64,000 nt of DNA, taken from Phellopilus nigrolimitatus (taxonomy: Eukaryota; Basidiomycota; Agaricomycetes; Hymenochaetales; Hymenochaetaceae). How positions within the stretch are numbered: position 1 is the stretch's first letter; every line of letters starts with the position of its first letter. This document shows positions 49,378 to 60,156 of this stretch, in pieces. The stretch lies in contig JAJOHG010000034.1 in the NCBI GenBank assembly GCA_021029095.1, positions 62,001 through 126,000 of the forward strand, in the 5' to 3' direction. The notes under the pieces were generated by a model, which was given only the letters and a program-made list of their open reading frames with translations, searched no databases and was not told the origin of the DNA. The translations under genes and the position numbers were made by a program.

Positions 49378-50610
49378 CTAGATGTAAACGTAGAGAGGTT
49401 ATTAAACGATCTATAGGTTATAAGTGATGTTCAGATAAAATTTAAAGTGGATATGTTAAGAATTGAGCTGGTAATGTGGTTTGGGAGGGTCTGCATATAT
49501 ACACAAAAATGGCATAAACTCTTGTCAGCGGATTGTACATACTTGCATTCATGACCTTGCTTCTCCGACTCGATCTGGATATCTAATTGGCTCAACTGGA
49601 CTTCATCAACGGATGAAGCCGGCAATGTAGGTAATGGTGCGTTCTTTGAGCCGGTCATGAACCGTGTTGAATTTTTTGAAAAAATTCCTTGACTGCTGTA
49701 GAAAGTTCTTTAGTGGACCGAGCAGCTTTATGATGAAGAATGCTGTGTATTTGCTTTGGAGTAAGTACGATTTTACTTTCGGCGGCGCTCAAAAACCACG
49801 CGACTGACGCGTCGTCTCGTTCGAACCCCCGATCTGTTTATCTCGTAGGCCGTCTTGTTGACTTTTGCTAGCTCCAAATTTGCAAGGAAGAGTTTACTAG
49901 TTTACAGGTACATACTTTACATCCTTCCTTCAATGGCCGACATAATCCGGATGTCTTCCAGCTCCAACACAAACCCAGTCTCTCATTTTCGCCCGTTTTC
50001 CTATTCCAGAATGCTATTTGCTAATTCTACTGGTACATCAGAACGAACAGATGGCTAAAAAAACGCACAGCTTAGAGATAGACGTCCAGTGGGCGGCAGA
50101 GACACAGCAATAAAAGGGTGGAAAAGGGACGCGAACGAGGAACGCGAAGGAAGCAAAACGAAACGAAAACAGAACTTTCGAGATGAGTTAAAACAAAAAC
50201 AGTAGACTTAATCGTACTCATACAGTAGCTTGAGCTTTCACGTTGACGGCGGGAGCCTCGGAAGATCTTTGAGAATTGTGAACTTTTTGTTTGACGAGAA
50301 GGATGGAGATGGCGAGGGCTCGGTAAAAAGAGACCGAGATGAAGGAGACCGAGATGAAGGTGCTTATGTAGGTGGACATGTAGATGCAGATGTGTAGATG
50401 CAGATGTCGATGCGGACGCACGGGTTGGTTGGCTGGTCTTATTTGCGTGCCGGAGAGATGATATGCGAGCGCAAGGAACGGGCGTCGGGAAAGCCGGAAG
50501 GTTGAAAGTCGGACGTCGTTGTTGAACGCTAAGTATTGCGTATCCTGTTTATTGTAGGATACTGATTGCTGAGCAGGATGCAGACGTGATAGGACATAGG
50601 GTGCACGGTC
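49378..50610. other. Convergent intergenic region
   Basis: Flanked by two gene 3' ends. Only short frames; a purine-rich stretch with repeated GGAGACCGAGATGAAG units at about 50325-50360. Nothing recognised. Confidence 0.45.
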
Positions 50611-53600
50611 TCATACAGTCGAAATGTAGCCACCACCCCAATTGCGGTCTGTCTCGTCCAGGTCAGACGACACGTCGTCCATCACATACAAGCCGTCCTC
50701 GTCCAAGTCCGCATCTTCGATGCTACCTCCGATGGCCCCGCCACGGAGGTCGGACATCGCGTACACCGCAGATTTTACCTGCGGCAACGCAGCCGGTGCA
50801 CCAGCCATGCGCCGCAGCGCGTCAGAGGCCGACTCGATCGACGGCAGCGCCCTCGGCGAGGCCGACGTCCGCGCGCGCTTCGCGTGCACGTGCGTGCTGT
50901 CCTCCGACGTGAGTCCGCGCTCAGACGACAGCTCGTCGACATGCTCAACCTCTTCCGACCCTCGCTTCTGCAGACGCACCGCGCCGGGGGTCTGCATCGG
51001 CGTCCCGTCAATCTCATGGTCCCCTAATCGCGCGCGCTTCGGCGGCGACGGGCTGCGGTGCTTCTGATCTCGGTCTCCCCCCTCGGTGCTCGCACACTCA
51101 CCGTCAACAAGTCCGAGCGCCTCGCACGGGCGCTTCTCGCCCACGGTCTTCCAGAGCTGCTCCTGTTCTGAGTCTATATCTGAAGACGGAAGCATCAACT
51201 CTTCGTCTTCGTCCGAGGCCGGGTCGAGCCGTACTTCCACGAGCTGGGCTTGCGTCTGAGCAACCTCGCTTTGAACCTGCGGTTGCTCTTGCTTTTGATG
51301 GTACTGTGAGGGAACAATGTTCCCTGCTTCTATATTTGCCTTCAGGACAGCGCGTTCGCAAATGCTGCAGCGGCATTGGAATAACGGTGCAGTAGCGTCA
51401 CGCCAAATCTACAGGCAGAGAAGTCAGCTAATGAAGACAAAGGGTATACGAAGCCAAAAGAGAACAGTAGAAAGAAGCGTACCTGTTTGAGCGTTTCCAT
51501 CGTGTAGGGTGGCATCTCCGATAATGATTCCGGAATGAATGGAATGGATGGGATCTGCGTGGGCGACTCTAGTACCGGAGAAATCGCGATAGGGAAAGTT
51601 GTAATCGAAGGAGGCGGCCGTAATCGTGAACGCGAGGCTACGTTCTCCAGTGTCGGCGTCGAGTCGTCACTGCTTGTCTTTATCTTGTCGTCCGTCGCCG
51701 GCGGTGGCGACGGCGTCGTCTGTAGCGTTGAGGTCGAGAGAACTGGACTGGTCGTCTGCGAGCCGCTTTTGGACGAAATTGACGAGTCGTCCGAATCGTC
51801 CTTCTTCTCGTTTTCGTTGCGCCGGCGGCCCATCCAGTCCATGCCGTTGTACCACATACCGCTGTCGCGCAGCGCCTCCATGACGTCATCAATGTCCATG
51901 CGCGCGATGCGCACGCACGCGTCCACGCCGTCGACTGCGCACACCATCACAACCTTGCGCACAATGTTAATCATCGCAGGTAGAAGCAGCATCCGGAGCT
52001 GGCGGCGATAGGCGTCAAATGCCGCGCTACAGAGCGCAAGGCTCGGCGGCGGGTGCTCGCGTACCGCGACGGGGTCGGGATGTGCTTGTTCAGCAACGTC
52101 CGGTGAGAGGCTCCATGCGACGGGGTGCTGCGCGGGGATATATGGGAAGGGGTAGGTTGAAGACGTTGGAGATGTCGGGGATGTAGGAGAGGAACCGGAC
52201 TGGCTCTGGCCTTGCAGTAGATACCATTGGTCGGCAGGGCTGTACCAGTGGCCATCGAGTATCCGCATCCGCGCCCAGTCATTGATAGCGAGTTCGCGCA
52301 CGCCTTGCGTGTCTTCAGTTATGCTCATCAGCTCCGGATCGTCATCGTCCTCGTCCACCTCGCTGAGCTCCTCTTCGCTCTCATAGATCTCCCCCATCCC
52401 TCCCATCCCCCCGAATCCTCCTCCGCCTCCGACGCCAGCTTCGGATGCGTTGGCTGCCATACGGGACTGTAATCGGGTCGTCGCTACCGCGAGTTGCATC
52501 ATCTCGACGATCTTCGTGTTTTTCCTCAGCCAGAGCTTCTCCATGCAGAGCAAGATCACGTCGCGCATGGTGCCCTCGCCTATTTCGATGAAGGTATCCA
52601 CCGCCTGGCGCGCCTCCCAGTCGTCGGCAGCAAAGCCCTTGCCACCCACCGCTTCGGCCTCCTTGGACAAGTCGCTGTCAACTTGCTTCTCATTTTCTGA
52701 AGCTACCCGCCAGAGCCACTCTGCGCGACACTCCCGACAGGTCGCGTCGATCTGCGGCCACGCCTCAGTGTCTTCATTTTCGGCGATGCAGTTCTCGTCG
52801 AGACTCGCATCGCGCAGGCAGACGCCGCAGAACCGCTCTTTCCTGTGTTCCTTGCAGCAAGGGATGTAGTTTAACGAATAGGTAAACACCTGCCGCTTGG
52901 CAGCTAAGAGGCCCTGCGAGTGTATAGGATGATTGATCCGGCAAGGCACACAAGCTCGTTGATAGACGTTGTGACGGAAATGTCTGAAAGGCGATAGGCG
53001 CTGCTGGCGAGTGAAGGGGAGGAGATGGTCATTCGGATCGAGGACGGCGGCAGCTTGTTGCCAGAAAAGGTGATATTCGACTAGAACAAGAACAAAGCAT
53101 CAACGTTAGCGTCCATTGACAAACAAATAAATGTACAATCTGATGTCGAACAGACTGTCTGTCGAGGAAGGCGAAGGTAAGAACTATCTAAGATATCTAC
53201 TTCTGCGGCTTCGCATGAGAACGCGAGGTGGTCACGACGCGCACCCGTTCGTCTCGTGCCGCCCTCGTGTCGCACCAAAGCGTAGGCGATGGTCGTCGCG
53301 AATGAAAGCTTTTACGTAGCGCATATGTTCGCGCGCTCGCGCTCGCGGGAGATCGACAAAGACAGCTCCGTCGCGGTGACGCGCGACGGCCATGATCATG
53401 ATGCACCACAACGGACACAAAGGGAGCACAAAGGCAGAAAAGAACGGTGCCGGAACAAGGACAATGGATAAGGGAGAACAGCAACGGAACGGACACGCAC
53501 GGGCTGCTGACCAGGCGGGCGAAACCTGCATGAGCCGCTCGATGGCGTCGGCGTCGCGCACGACGGCGAATACCATGCGGCCGGGCCAGTGTTCGCGCTG

Positions 53601-53726
53601 GGCCCATACGGCGGGGAGGAAGGACGTCGCGGACACGTCGAGTAGGTAGTGGGTGATGACGAGCCTGACGATCTCCGGCGGGAGCGTCGCCCAGGACCTC
53701 GTCGTCGACTTGCCCTTGTACGACAT
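50611..53726 (-). CDS. Large F-box-like protein with Cys-rich segment and acidic C-terminus
   Basis: Five exons, about 950 residues. Exon 1 (from 53726) starts MSYKGKSTTRSW and has the F-box-like ATLPPEIVRLVITHYLLD. The short exon 2 gives VFVDLPRARAREHMRYVKAF. Splicing then produces LRFVEYHLFWQQAAAVLDPN in exon 3, a single open exon from about 53075 to 51480. Cys pairs occur in RACVPCRINH, IPCCKEHRKERFCGVCLRD and ATCRECRAEW, suggesting zinc binding. Gly-rich and acidic low-complexity tracts follow (EEELSEVDEDDDDPE). The last exon has FQCRCSICERAVLKAN and a tail rich in D, E and S ending GGGYISTV. The domain order fits an uncharacterised F-box-like agaricomycete protein; a specific function cannot be named. 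No frame break seen. Confidence 0.72.
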
Positions 53727-54057
53727 GGGCGCGCGTCGGGGAGGATATCCTGCGTGTTTTCCTGCGTGTTTTTCGTCGTCGTCGTCGGCGTTGGCAGCGG
53801 CGGCGGATGCGCGTTGTTTTGGGACGCTGCTCTCTCACTGTGTTCAGCGTGAACGAACCGGGACGATTGTGGCGCTCACGGTAATAGTGACAAAACAGTC
53901 ACACTATATTTAGGTTTATTTGTGGCGCTTCCAATCCAGTTCTCATCAATCTCAATAGATCCTCAGCGAATTCGATTATTGACTCAAAGAAAAATATATC
54001 AGTAATGTGCAGTGTCCAATGTCCGTATAGCAAAATGAGAGAAAAAGCATGTTAATT
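53727..54057. other. Short intergenic region
   Basis: Upstream of the F-box-like gene and downstream of the CFEM gene, both on the minus strand. Nothing recognised. Confidence 0.5.
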
Positions 54058-54913
54058 TCAAAACAATAATGCTCCTAATGCTGCGCCCAGAAGTCCCAGG
54101 ACAACATCCGACTCCCCTATCCGCGTGCCCGCAGCTGCATTGCCGCTCGGTGTGCTCGAGCCTGAAGCTGTCGACGAGGCCGTCGTGGACGTAGATGTCG
54201 GGAATGTGAGGGACGAGCTCGGCGTTTCTAGATTGCAGAACTCCTGTGCGAGGTTCTCTGCACTCCGGAGCTGATCGGTGCATTGACCCGACACACATGT
54301 ATATAACGTCTGCGTGAAAAATGAACTGCAGCGGAGGTGAAAGTCAACAAGTGTATGTCAAACGAAGTGTATGAGTATACGTACCTCGCACAATAGCACG
54401 CGACTTCCGTAAGACTCGAGCAGTTCGACGTCGACACTGCCAGCTGCAGACACTGGCTCACTGCACAGATCATCCAGTCAGCGCATGCCTTTAAATAAAT
54501 AAGGCTTGCAACTCACCGCAGGTAGAGTACGTGCTCAGGCTGGGAAACGCCGTCGATGTCGTCGTCCCGCTCGCGCTGCTTGAGTTCGCCGAGCCGCTCG
54601 GAACGACCGTCGTGATCACCGACGTAAACGTGCTCGCGCCGTTCGAGCCCGAGCTCGTCGAGAGCACCGTTGTCGTCGTCGAGACGGGCGATGCGGCCGA
54701 GGACGACGCCTCCGATCCGGACGCCGAGCTGCTGCTCGCGCCCGACGCAGAGACCGTGGGTACTGTCAGCGAGGCGTCCCGCGCAGCGTGTACCCGCTCA
54801 AAATGCGATGTCGCGTGAGCCTGGGGAACGACGCTCGACAGCGCAAGCGCCACGAAGAAGATAGCGGCAAGGCGCGTTGCGGCGCGGAGGGCTTTTGGGG
54901 TCGAAGGCTGCAT
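54058..54913 (-). CDS. CFEM-domain GPI-anchored protein
   Basis: Secreted surface protein. The start at 54913 (MQPSTPKALRAAT) gives a signal peptide (AIFFVALALSSVVPQAHA). A Ser/Thr-rich stalk follows (SASGASSSSASGSEASSSAA). Eight cysteines spread over three exons fit a CFEM domain: STC, SQCLQLAVSTSNCSS, EVACYC, then CVSGQC and EFC. A second Ser/Thr region and a C-terminal hydrophobic tail (DVVLGLLGAALGALLF, stop at 54058) indicate a GPI anchor. CFEM proteins act in heme or iron capture, adhesion or host interaction. The stalk before the CFEM domain is longer than usual. An upstream in-frame ATG at 54970 is less likely because it precedes the signal with charged residues. Confidence 0.82.
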
Positions 54914-55546
54914 GCTGGCTGGTATATTCCAAGGAAACCTGTTCCCAAGCTCGACGCACGCGCGATGCAAAAAGTATTATACTAGTAACGGCGGGAAGCC
55001 CGAGAGAACGAAGTCTTTCCGTTCAGGTGAGATGACGAAAGAAAACAAGCCAGTTGGAGTCGCGAAGAGGGTATATTGGGCGGCCCGTCGGCACTGATGG
55101 GACAGGCTGCGTGCGGTGCACGACAGGCAGAGTCAAGCCGACGCGGGAAGAAAGCAAAATGAAAGCAGAGAACGTCAATACGGTTCGTACGACGATACGC
55201 TGTTGATCTTGAATACAAATCCTTAGGCGTTTACCTCAGAGGCCGTCGTGTGTCGTGTGTGTACTGGGGAAGACGTGACGAACAGATTTTGAGGTCTTAT
55301 TCCCATATTGGGTATGTAAATGTCCAAAAGCGGGTGTTCATATTAGACAAACTCAAAGACCAAAGAAATTTACCTCTCCGAATCGCTCGAAACATCGTGA
55401 ACGCAAGCGATTGAGAATATTTTGCTCAGCATGTTGTGCATAAAGCTATATTTTTATGCGAGTATTCTTTTTTCGGATGTCAGAGAGAAGGAGTCTTACA
55501 TGAATATTGCTTACAACGTCGGCCCGCTTTACAAGACACGCAACTA
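54914..55546. other. Intergenic, CFEM gene to MITE
   Basis: Promoter side of the CFEM gene. No gene or repeat seen. Confidence 0.45.
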
Positions 55547-55980
55547 CAGGTGGGTGTAGAAAGTCTACGGCCCCCCTAAATAAGGAAGGTTATTCCCGTC
55601 CGCGCCGCCCGAGTGTCCACATCGTCGCATTCACCTAAGAAAAGACCAAACAGGATGTCTGACTATAAAAGCCTTCTTTTTATACATATATGATGAAAAT
55701 ACAACATTTATATAGTCGATTCGAGGTTACACCGTTCGCTTTCCACTGCTGTCACGTGGTTTAGGGCTGTAGCCCTGACCACAACTTCAAGCTCGTTGCG
55801 GGTCCGATAAAGGCCCCGCCACAAATACTACATAAGATACAATATTTTTTAGGTGATTCGAGCTGGCAGTGTGCCATAGGCAATTGTGAATGACAAGAGA
55901 GGACGCGGATGAGTGTATGCGACGCGGACGGGAACCACCTTCCTCATTTAGGGGGGCCGTAGACTTTCTACACCCACCTG
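55547..55980. mobile_element. MITE, 434 bp, about 60-bp terminal inverted repeats, TA target duplication
   Basis: The left end CAGGTGGGTGTAGAAAGTCT is matched by the right end AGACTTTCTACACCCACCTG (55961-55980). The match extends inward over CGGCCCCCCTAAATAAGGAAGG and CCCGTCCGCG with few mismatches. TA occurs on both sides (55545-55546 and 55981-55982), the signature of Tc1/mariner-type insertion. The interior has no open frame for a transposase. Confidence 0.85.
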
Positions 55981-56065
55981 TATAAGGTTGAGACATGCTT
56001 ATCGCGTAGCGGCCTACAAATAACTACTTCTAAATGACAGCAGCTATCATCGATGAGGAATCATC

Positions 56066-56564
56066 ATGTCTTCCTTCACGACTGCCCAGAGCTCCCTGGA
56101 TTCATCCTATCGTAAGAGGAAGAGCAACGCCGGCCGCAAGCGTGTAGTGTCTTGCAACGAATGCAAGAGATGCTATATCTGCCCGAGCACTTGTTCCTTT
56201 GATATGTTTCATTCTGAACCCGGGTCCAAAATTAAATGTGATATCTCCTCTCATCGTTTGGTGAGATATATATTTATTCAACTTGGTTTCTCTCTCTGTC
56301 ACCTCCTGCTCACTGCCGGTCTCTCCCAGGCAATGAGTCATCCAACGACCGCGTTTCTCAATTCTTTCTGAGAGTAACTTGCAAAGCACGACTTTTCTGC
56401 TCGCGTTCTGACTCTCTATCGAAGTCTGAGACCTTACCTGGGGTTCCTCGTGGTCTACATGTACCCGTTCTCCTAATTCTCAGCGCGTGCTACTCGCCGA
56501 GGCATACGCAGAAACAGATTTCGACATGTCCAACACGATGGACCTTCTCGATTCCATCGACTGA
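56066..56564 (+). pseudogene. Remnant of a Zn2Cys6 transcription-factor N-terminus
   Basis: The start MSSFTTAQSSLDSSYRKRKS leads to GRKRVVSCNECKR and, after an in-frame insert of about 18 codons, SKIKCDIS. Removing that insert would give C-NE-C-KRSKIK-C, the first half of a binuclear zinc cluster. The insert is intron-sized but lacks GT and AG borders. A GT-AG intron at about 56258-56330 leads to a short dead end (stop at 56369). Further on, LLAEAYAETDFDMSNTMDLL resembles the coiled linker of such factors. The second half of the cluster and the fungal transcription-factor domain are missing. Confidence 0.45.
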
Positions 56565-56784
56565 CGACACGCTTGACACTCAATATGCACGTATAATGCG
56601 CCACCACACGCACTGCGCCCTGCTCCGTTGCCCCAGGCATCTCCACCCCCGCCCCAGCCATCTTGAACACCGACCGCGGCGCACTTGCTGTTGCACTCGC
56701 CTCTTCGAGCCCCAACATCCACGGCCGCTGGCGGCCAACTCTGCAGTTGAAGATAATGCATGAAAAACGTGTTTGCATAGTAAC

Positions 56785-57106
56785 CTCGGTCAATTCGCCT
56801 TCCCCACGAACTCCTAGTGGAAATACTCTTTTGTGGTGCTGCCCCCGACACCCAAAGACCACCGCGTTTTCTGTGCTAGCGCCAAGCCACGTTTACCGCT
56901 CTTGGCGCGAGGTCGCAGCGCGCTCTCCACGCCTTCGGGCTCACCTGAAGCTTAGTGTCGTATCATACTACACCGGCTCTCTGGACACACCATCCACTCT
57001 GCTGAAACTGTGGCTGTCCCGCACACAGAATTGCCCGCTTGTAGTTGAGAACGTGACCGCGAATCTCTGTTATCGCTATAGATTATCAAGACCCATCGCA
57101 AGACTA
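56785..57106 (+). pseudogene. F-box gene fragment, frameshifted and cut by a MITE
   Basis: SIRLPHELLVEILFCGAA is an F-box start (about 56788). The family sequence continues in another frame as LAPSHVYRSWREVAARSPRL and LLKLWLSRTQNCPLVVE (about 56865-57050), so one shift lies between them. The reading ends inside the MITE at 57107. The rest of an F-box protein is absent. Confidence 0.6.
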
Positions 57107-57279
57107 TGGCAACAACCTTAAGTCAACTACTTTTGGTAAAGATTTTGATTCGACAACCTTGGGTCAGCTACTTATGCTTGAGCAGGACCTCGGAAAGCTT
57201 GAGTTTGCGGAAAAAGCAGCTGACCCAAGATTGTCGAACAAAATCTTTGACAGAAGTAGCTGACCCAAGGTTGCTGCCA
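57107..57279. mobile_element. Palindromic MITE, 173 bp, TA target duplication
   Basis: Terminal inverted repeats of about 65 bp start TGGCAACAACCTT on the left and TGGCAGCAACCTT on the right (reverse strand). Internally each arm repeats GGGTCAGCTACTT-like words. TA flanks both ends (57105-57106 and 57280-57281). The spacer between the arms is only about 40 bp. No coding capacity. Confidence 0.82.
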
Positions 57280-57281
57280 TA

Positions 57282-58538
57282 GTGGTGGCTTTGTATCAGA
57301 TGGCACGACGTGGGTGCAAGGGTGAGACATCCGACACTCTTCGAAACCTCGTGAAGCCTACATTGCAAATGCAAACTCGTTTCGTTTCAGTCTGGCTCGG
57401 GACTGCGTTATTTATGCAAAGAGCAGTAATGTGAGATAGCCAACTGCACTGACACACATCGTGAGGTATGCATCCCGTGCTTTGCGCCGAAAACGCATTT
57501 TGAGTTTGCACAGTGTAGCACACTTCTCAAGCCTTTCAAAGATAGGTTTTGCGCATTGGCGTAGTGCAGGACTGGAAGGATCATAGGTGTGATTACTTGT
57601 AAGAATGATGACGATCAAGGGTGCTGACAAATAAGATAGGTAGGAATACTGTTTTCGAACACGGCTTTGCGTTTTAGAGGCAAATCGTCTGAGCGACCAG
57701 GCCTTCGCACGCAACGTGCAGGTTTAACAAGTCTACGTAAGTCCCGCGATTGCCTGAGTATCAGTGGGGAGCAGGCCGGACCTCGCAACTGAGACGGAGT
57801 CGTGGCTTGTGCGCCATTGATTGCTTGGGTATGTCAAGGAGAACGAGGCAGTCAAAGGAACGGCGATGGCGTGCACGAGGTGGGCACGTCGCAAGGAAAC
57901 GGGCGGCTTGTGACTTGCTTTGCAGGCCTGCTGATTTTCAGCGACGTTTACCTGACTTGCAGAGTCCGCAGCGCTTTTCGCGCCTACCGCATTCAACGCA
58001 TTAGCATAACATAGATATAAATACAGTACGAAGATATCGAATACCAGTGTGTCAAAGGAAGTCGATCCTCAGGGTTCAGACCACAAGCCATCTTCTGTAT
58101 GCGAAAACACAAATCGGCGGTAGAACTTGGTGCAAGCATCGATCCATGACAGATTGAAGAGGGAGGAAAACGGCATGCAGAGATCTGGATTTTCAGAGAC
58201 CCCCGGGGCATGTAGCCTTTGATCGCTTCACATGTTCCGTCGGGTCCGGTTACTGGAAATGGATAACTGCTGCGACTGCTTGGCGGTTAATCCAAACGAA
58301 AGCCATACGAGAATGGTGCACAGGTTCCCAGAAGTACCTAAACGATTAAAACCGCCTTGATAGCTGAGAGGTTAAGTTGTAATGAGAATGGGGCGATGCC
58401 GTTCTCCAGGAACGCTGTGCGGACACCCTGCGACCAATGAGAGTGCATCATCTTAAAAATTCGATTGCTTGATGTTCAGTTAGCCCAGAAACGCTAGCAA
58501 AAAGACTAACATCTGATTGAGTTGAACTAGTGTTGTAA
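57282..58538. other. 1.26 kb without a recognisable gene
   Basis: Short frames on the minus strand (57412-57714, 57733-57996) without motifs. Nothing else seen before the tRNA. Confidence 0.4.
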
Positions 58539-58611
58539 TCCTTGGTAGTATATCGGATTAGTACACGCCCCTGTCACGGGCGAGAGCGGGGTTCGACTCC
58601 CCGCCAGGGAG
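58539..58611 (+). tRNA. tRNA-Asp (anticodon GTC), no intron
   Basis: 73 nt. Acceptor stem TCCTTGG pairs with CCAGGGA, discriminator G at 58611. The anticodon arm CGCCC-CTGTCAC-GGGCG gives a 7-nt loop with GTC. The T arm is CGGGG-TTCGACT-CCCCG. The 3' CCA is not encoded, as expected for a nuclear eukaryotic gene. The internal B box GGTTCGACTCC is a good match to the consensus. Confidence 0.96.
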
Positions 58612-58831
58612 TCATTTACATACTGTGAAGTTTTTGTTACGCGCCTCCTGCTTTTATTTTGTTTCGGGTGACAGGAAAAGAACTTGATCTGGAGGCCTGG
58701 TACAGCATAATAATCAGAGAGGCTAGTGTTTTTCTATAACTGCTCCTCGGGGCATTGCAAGCCGAGGTGAATTATACAAAGAAAACTGTAAAAACGTACG
58801 AGATACAAAGAAATATGATAAACTAGATCAA
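58612..58831. other. Short spacer between tRNA-Asp and Pinin-like gene
   Basis: A T4-5 run just after the tRNA at about 58632 could terminate Pol III. Nothing else seen. Confidence 0.5.
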
Positions 58832-60032
58832 TCAATACTCAACGACATCGTCTTCATCAGCCTCCACTGGGACTGGACGCTCGTTCTTCCTCTCGTGCTC
58901 CGGCTCGCGCTCCTCTTTCGCGCCATCGTCCACTTCCATCTCTGCGTCCTTGGAGGACTCCTCGCGAGGAGCGTCATCAACATGACGCTCCTCCTCTATG
59001 GTAGCGGTGGCAGAGGTGGGCACGCCATTTCCATTCACCGTTCCATTCGTATCCCCGTTCGCCTCTCCATCCGCCTCTTCCGCCAGCGCTTTACTGCTAT
59101 TAACCTCGGCCACTTTTTGACGCAAGGACGCGATCTCCTCGACGCCCGCAGCGCGTTCGGCTTTGAAGTCGTCCCAATCCTTGTCTGCTGCTTCCTTCAC
59201 CTGGAAGAAGTTGAAGCCGCATTTCAGATGAGGTAGATCAGAGCGATCACGCACCTGTGTTTTGCGTTTCGAAAGGAACGCTTCTTGCGCCGGCGTTAAT
59301 ATAGCTGGGAGATAGTAGAGCGGAGGAGGGTGAGATCGTGGAGGCACAAGAGACGCAAGCGGTGAGGCGTCCGAGGCGTCCGCCTCAGAGTCGATGGAAG
59401 GGATGATGTCGGAGGTGAGGAGGAAATTCGAGAGAAGCGGGAAACGGGTGTGTCGAAGTTTGTACTAGACAGATCGCGAGTAAGCCAGCAGACTACAAAC
59501 ATAAGGGAGAGACGTACTATCGAGTCTTTTAGCTGCAATTCCTCCTCTCTGCGGCTTGCGGTCAACTTATCCCTCTTTGCCTCTTCGGCAAGCCTGACGG
59601 AGTCAGCATCTTTCCTCAATTTTTGTTGCAGCCTCTTCTCTGTCAGCTGTCTTTTCTTCGCCTGGTACAGAACATCACGCATCAGCAGTTGGAACTTCTG
59701 AAGTCAAATAGAAAACGAAACGCGCAGCGCACCGCTTCGCTGGCATTCCGTTCCTTGTCCTCAGCCTTGGCTTTGTTCAACGTGTTGACAAGAACTCCAA
59801 ACATAGATTTACCGCGCTTGCGCACCGCTACGCCACCGCCGGCGCCAAGGGCACTTAGGTTCAAACGGGGACGCTGCTTGGTTGTTGGCGCTGCTGCAGA
59901 TGGCGGAGGTGCGTCTTCCATTCGTGCGTCGCCATCTGCCGCCGGAGAAGCAGCTTTTAGAGGTCTGCGAAATGCTCATCAGCCAAAAAATGTCAACGCA
60001 AAGTGAAGAATGCCTTACTCTTCTGTCGACAT
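58832..60032 (-). CDS. Pinin/SDK/memA-domain protein
   Basis: Predicted nuclear protein linked in animals to the exon-junction complex and splicing. A short first exon (MSTEE at 60032) is spliced to PLKAASPAADGDARMEDAPP. The conserved region is GKSMFGVLVNTLNKAKAED and, after an intron, QAKKRQLTEKRLQQKLRKDA with EEAKRDKLTASRREEELQLK. It is a strongly basic/acidic coiled-coil helix. The C-terminal third is acidic (ESSKDAEMEVDDGAKEE) and ends DEDDVVEY at 58832. About 330 residues in five exons. Divergent from SRP72 with only 124 bp between the two start codons, so the promoter is shared. Confidence 0.78.
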
Positions 60033-60156
60033 TGTTGTCGAGAGCGTCGGTGTCGTGGACGGCGGTGACGAACGTTGGAAGTCAGCGAGCGACGCGTACG
60101 TAAGAAAACCTCAATTCGGTTTCTCAAGTCTCGTGTGATTCGTGTCTCCTCCCCTC

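Noticed and set aside
49800..49860. Possible second tRNA because of GTTCGAACCCCC
   Set aside because: No acceptor, D or anticodon stems can be drawn around it.
54531..54818. Plus-strand frame rich in V, A and E opposite the CFEM gene
   Set aside because: Antisense of the Ser/Thr-rich stalk; the minus strand has signal peptide, eight cysteines and GPI tail.
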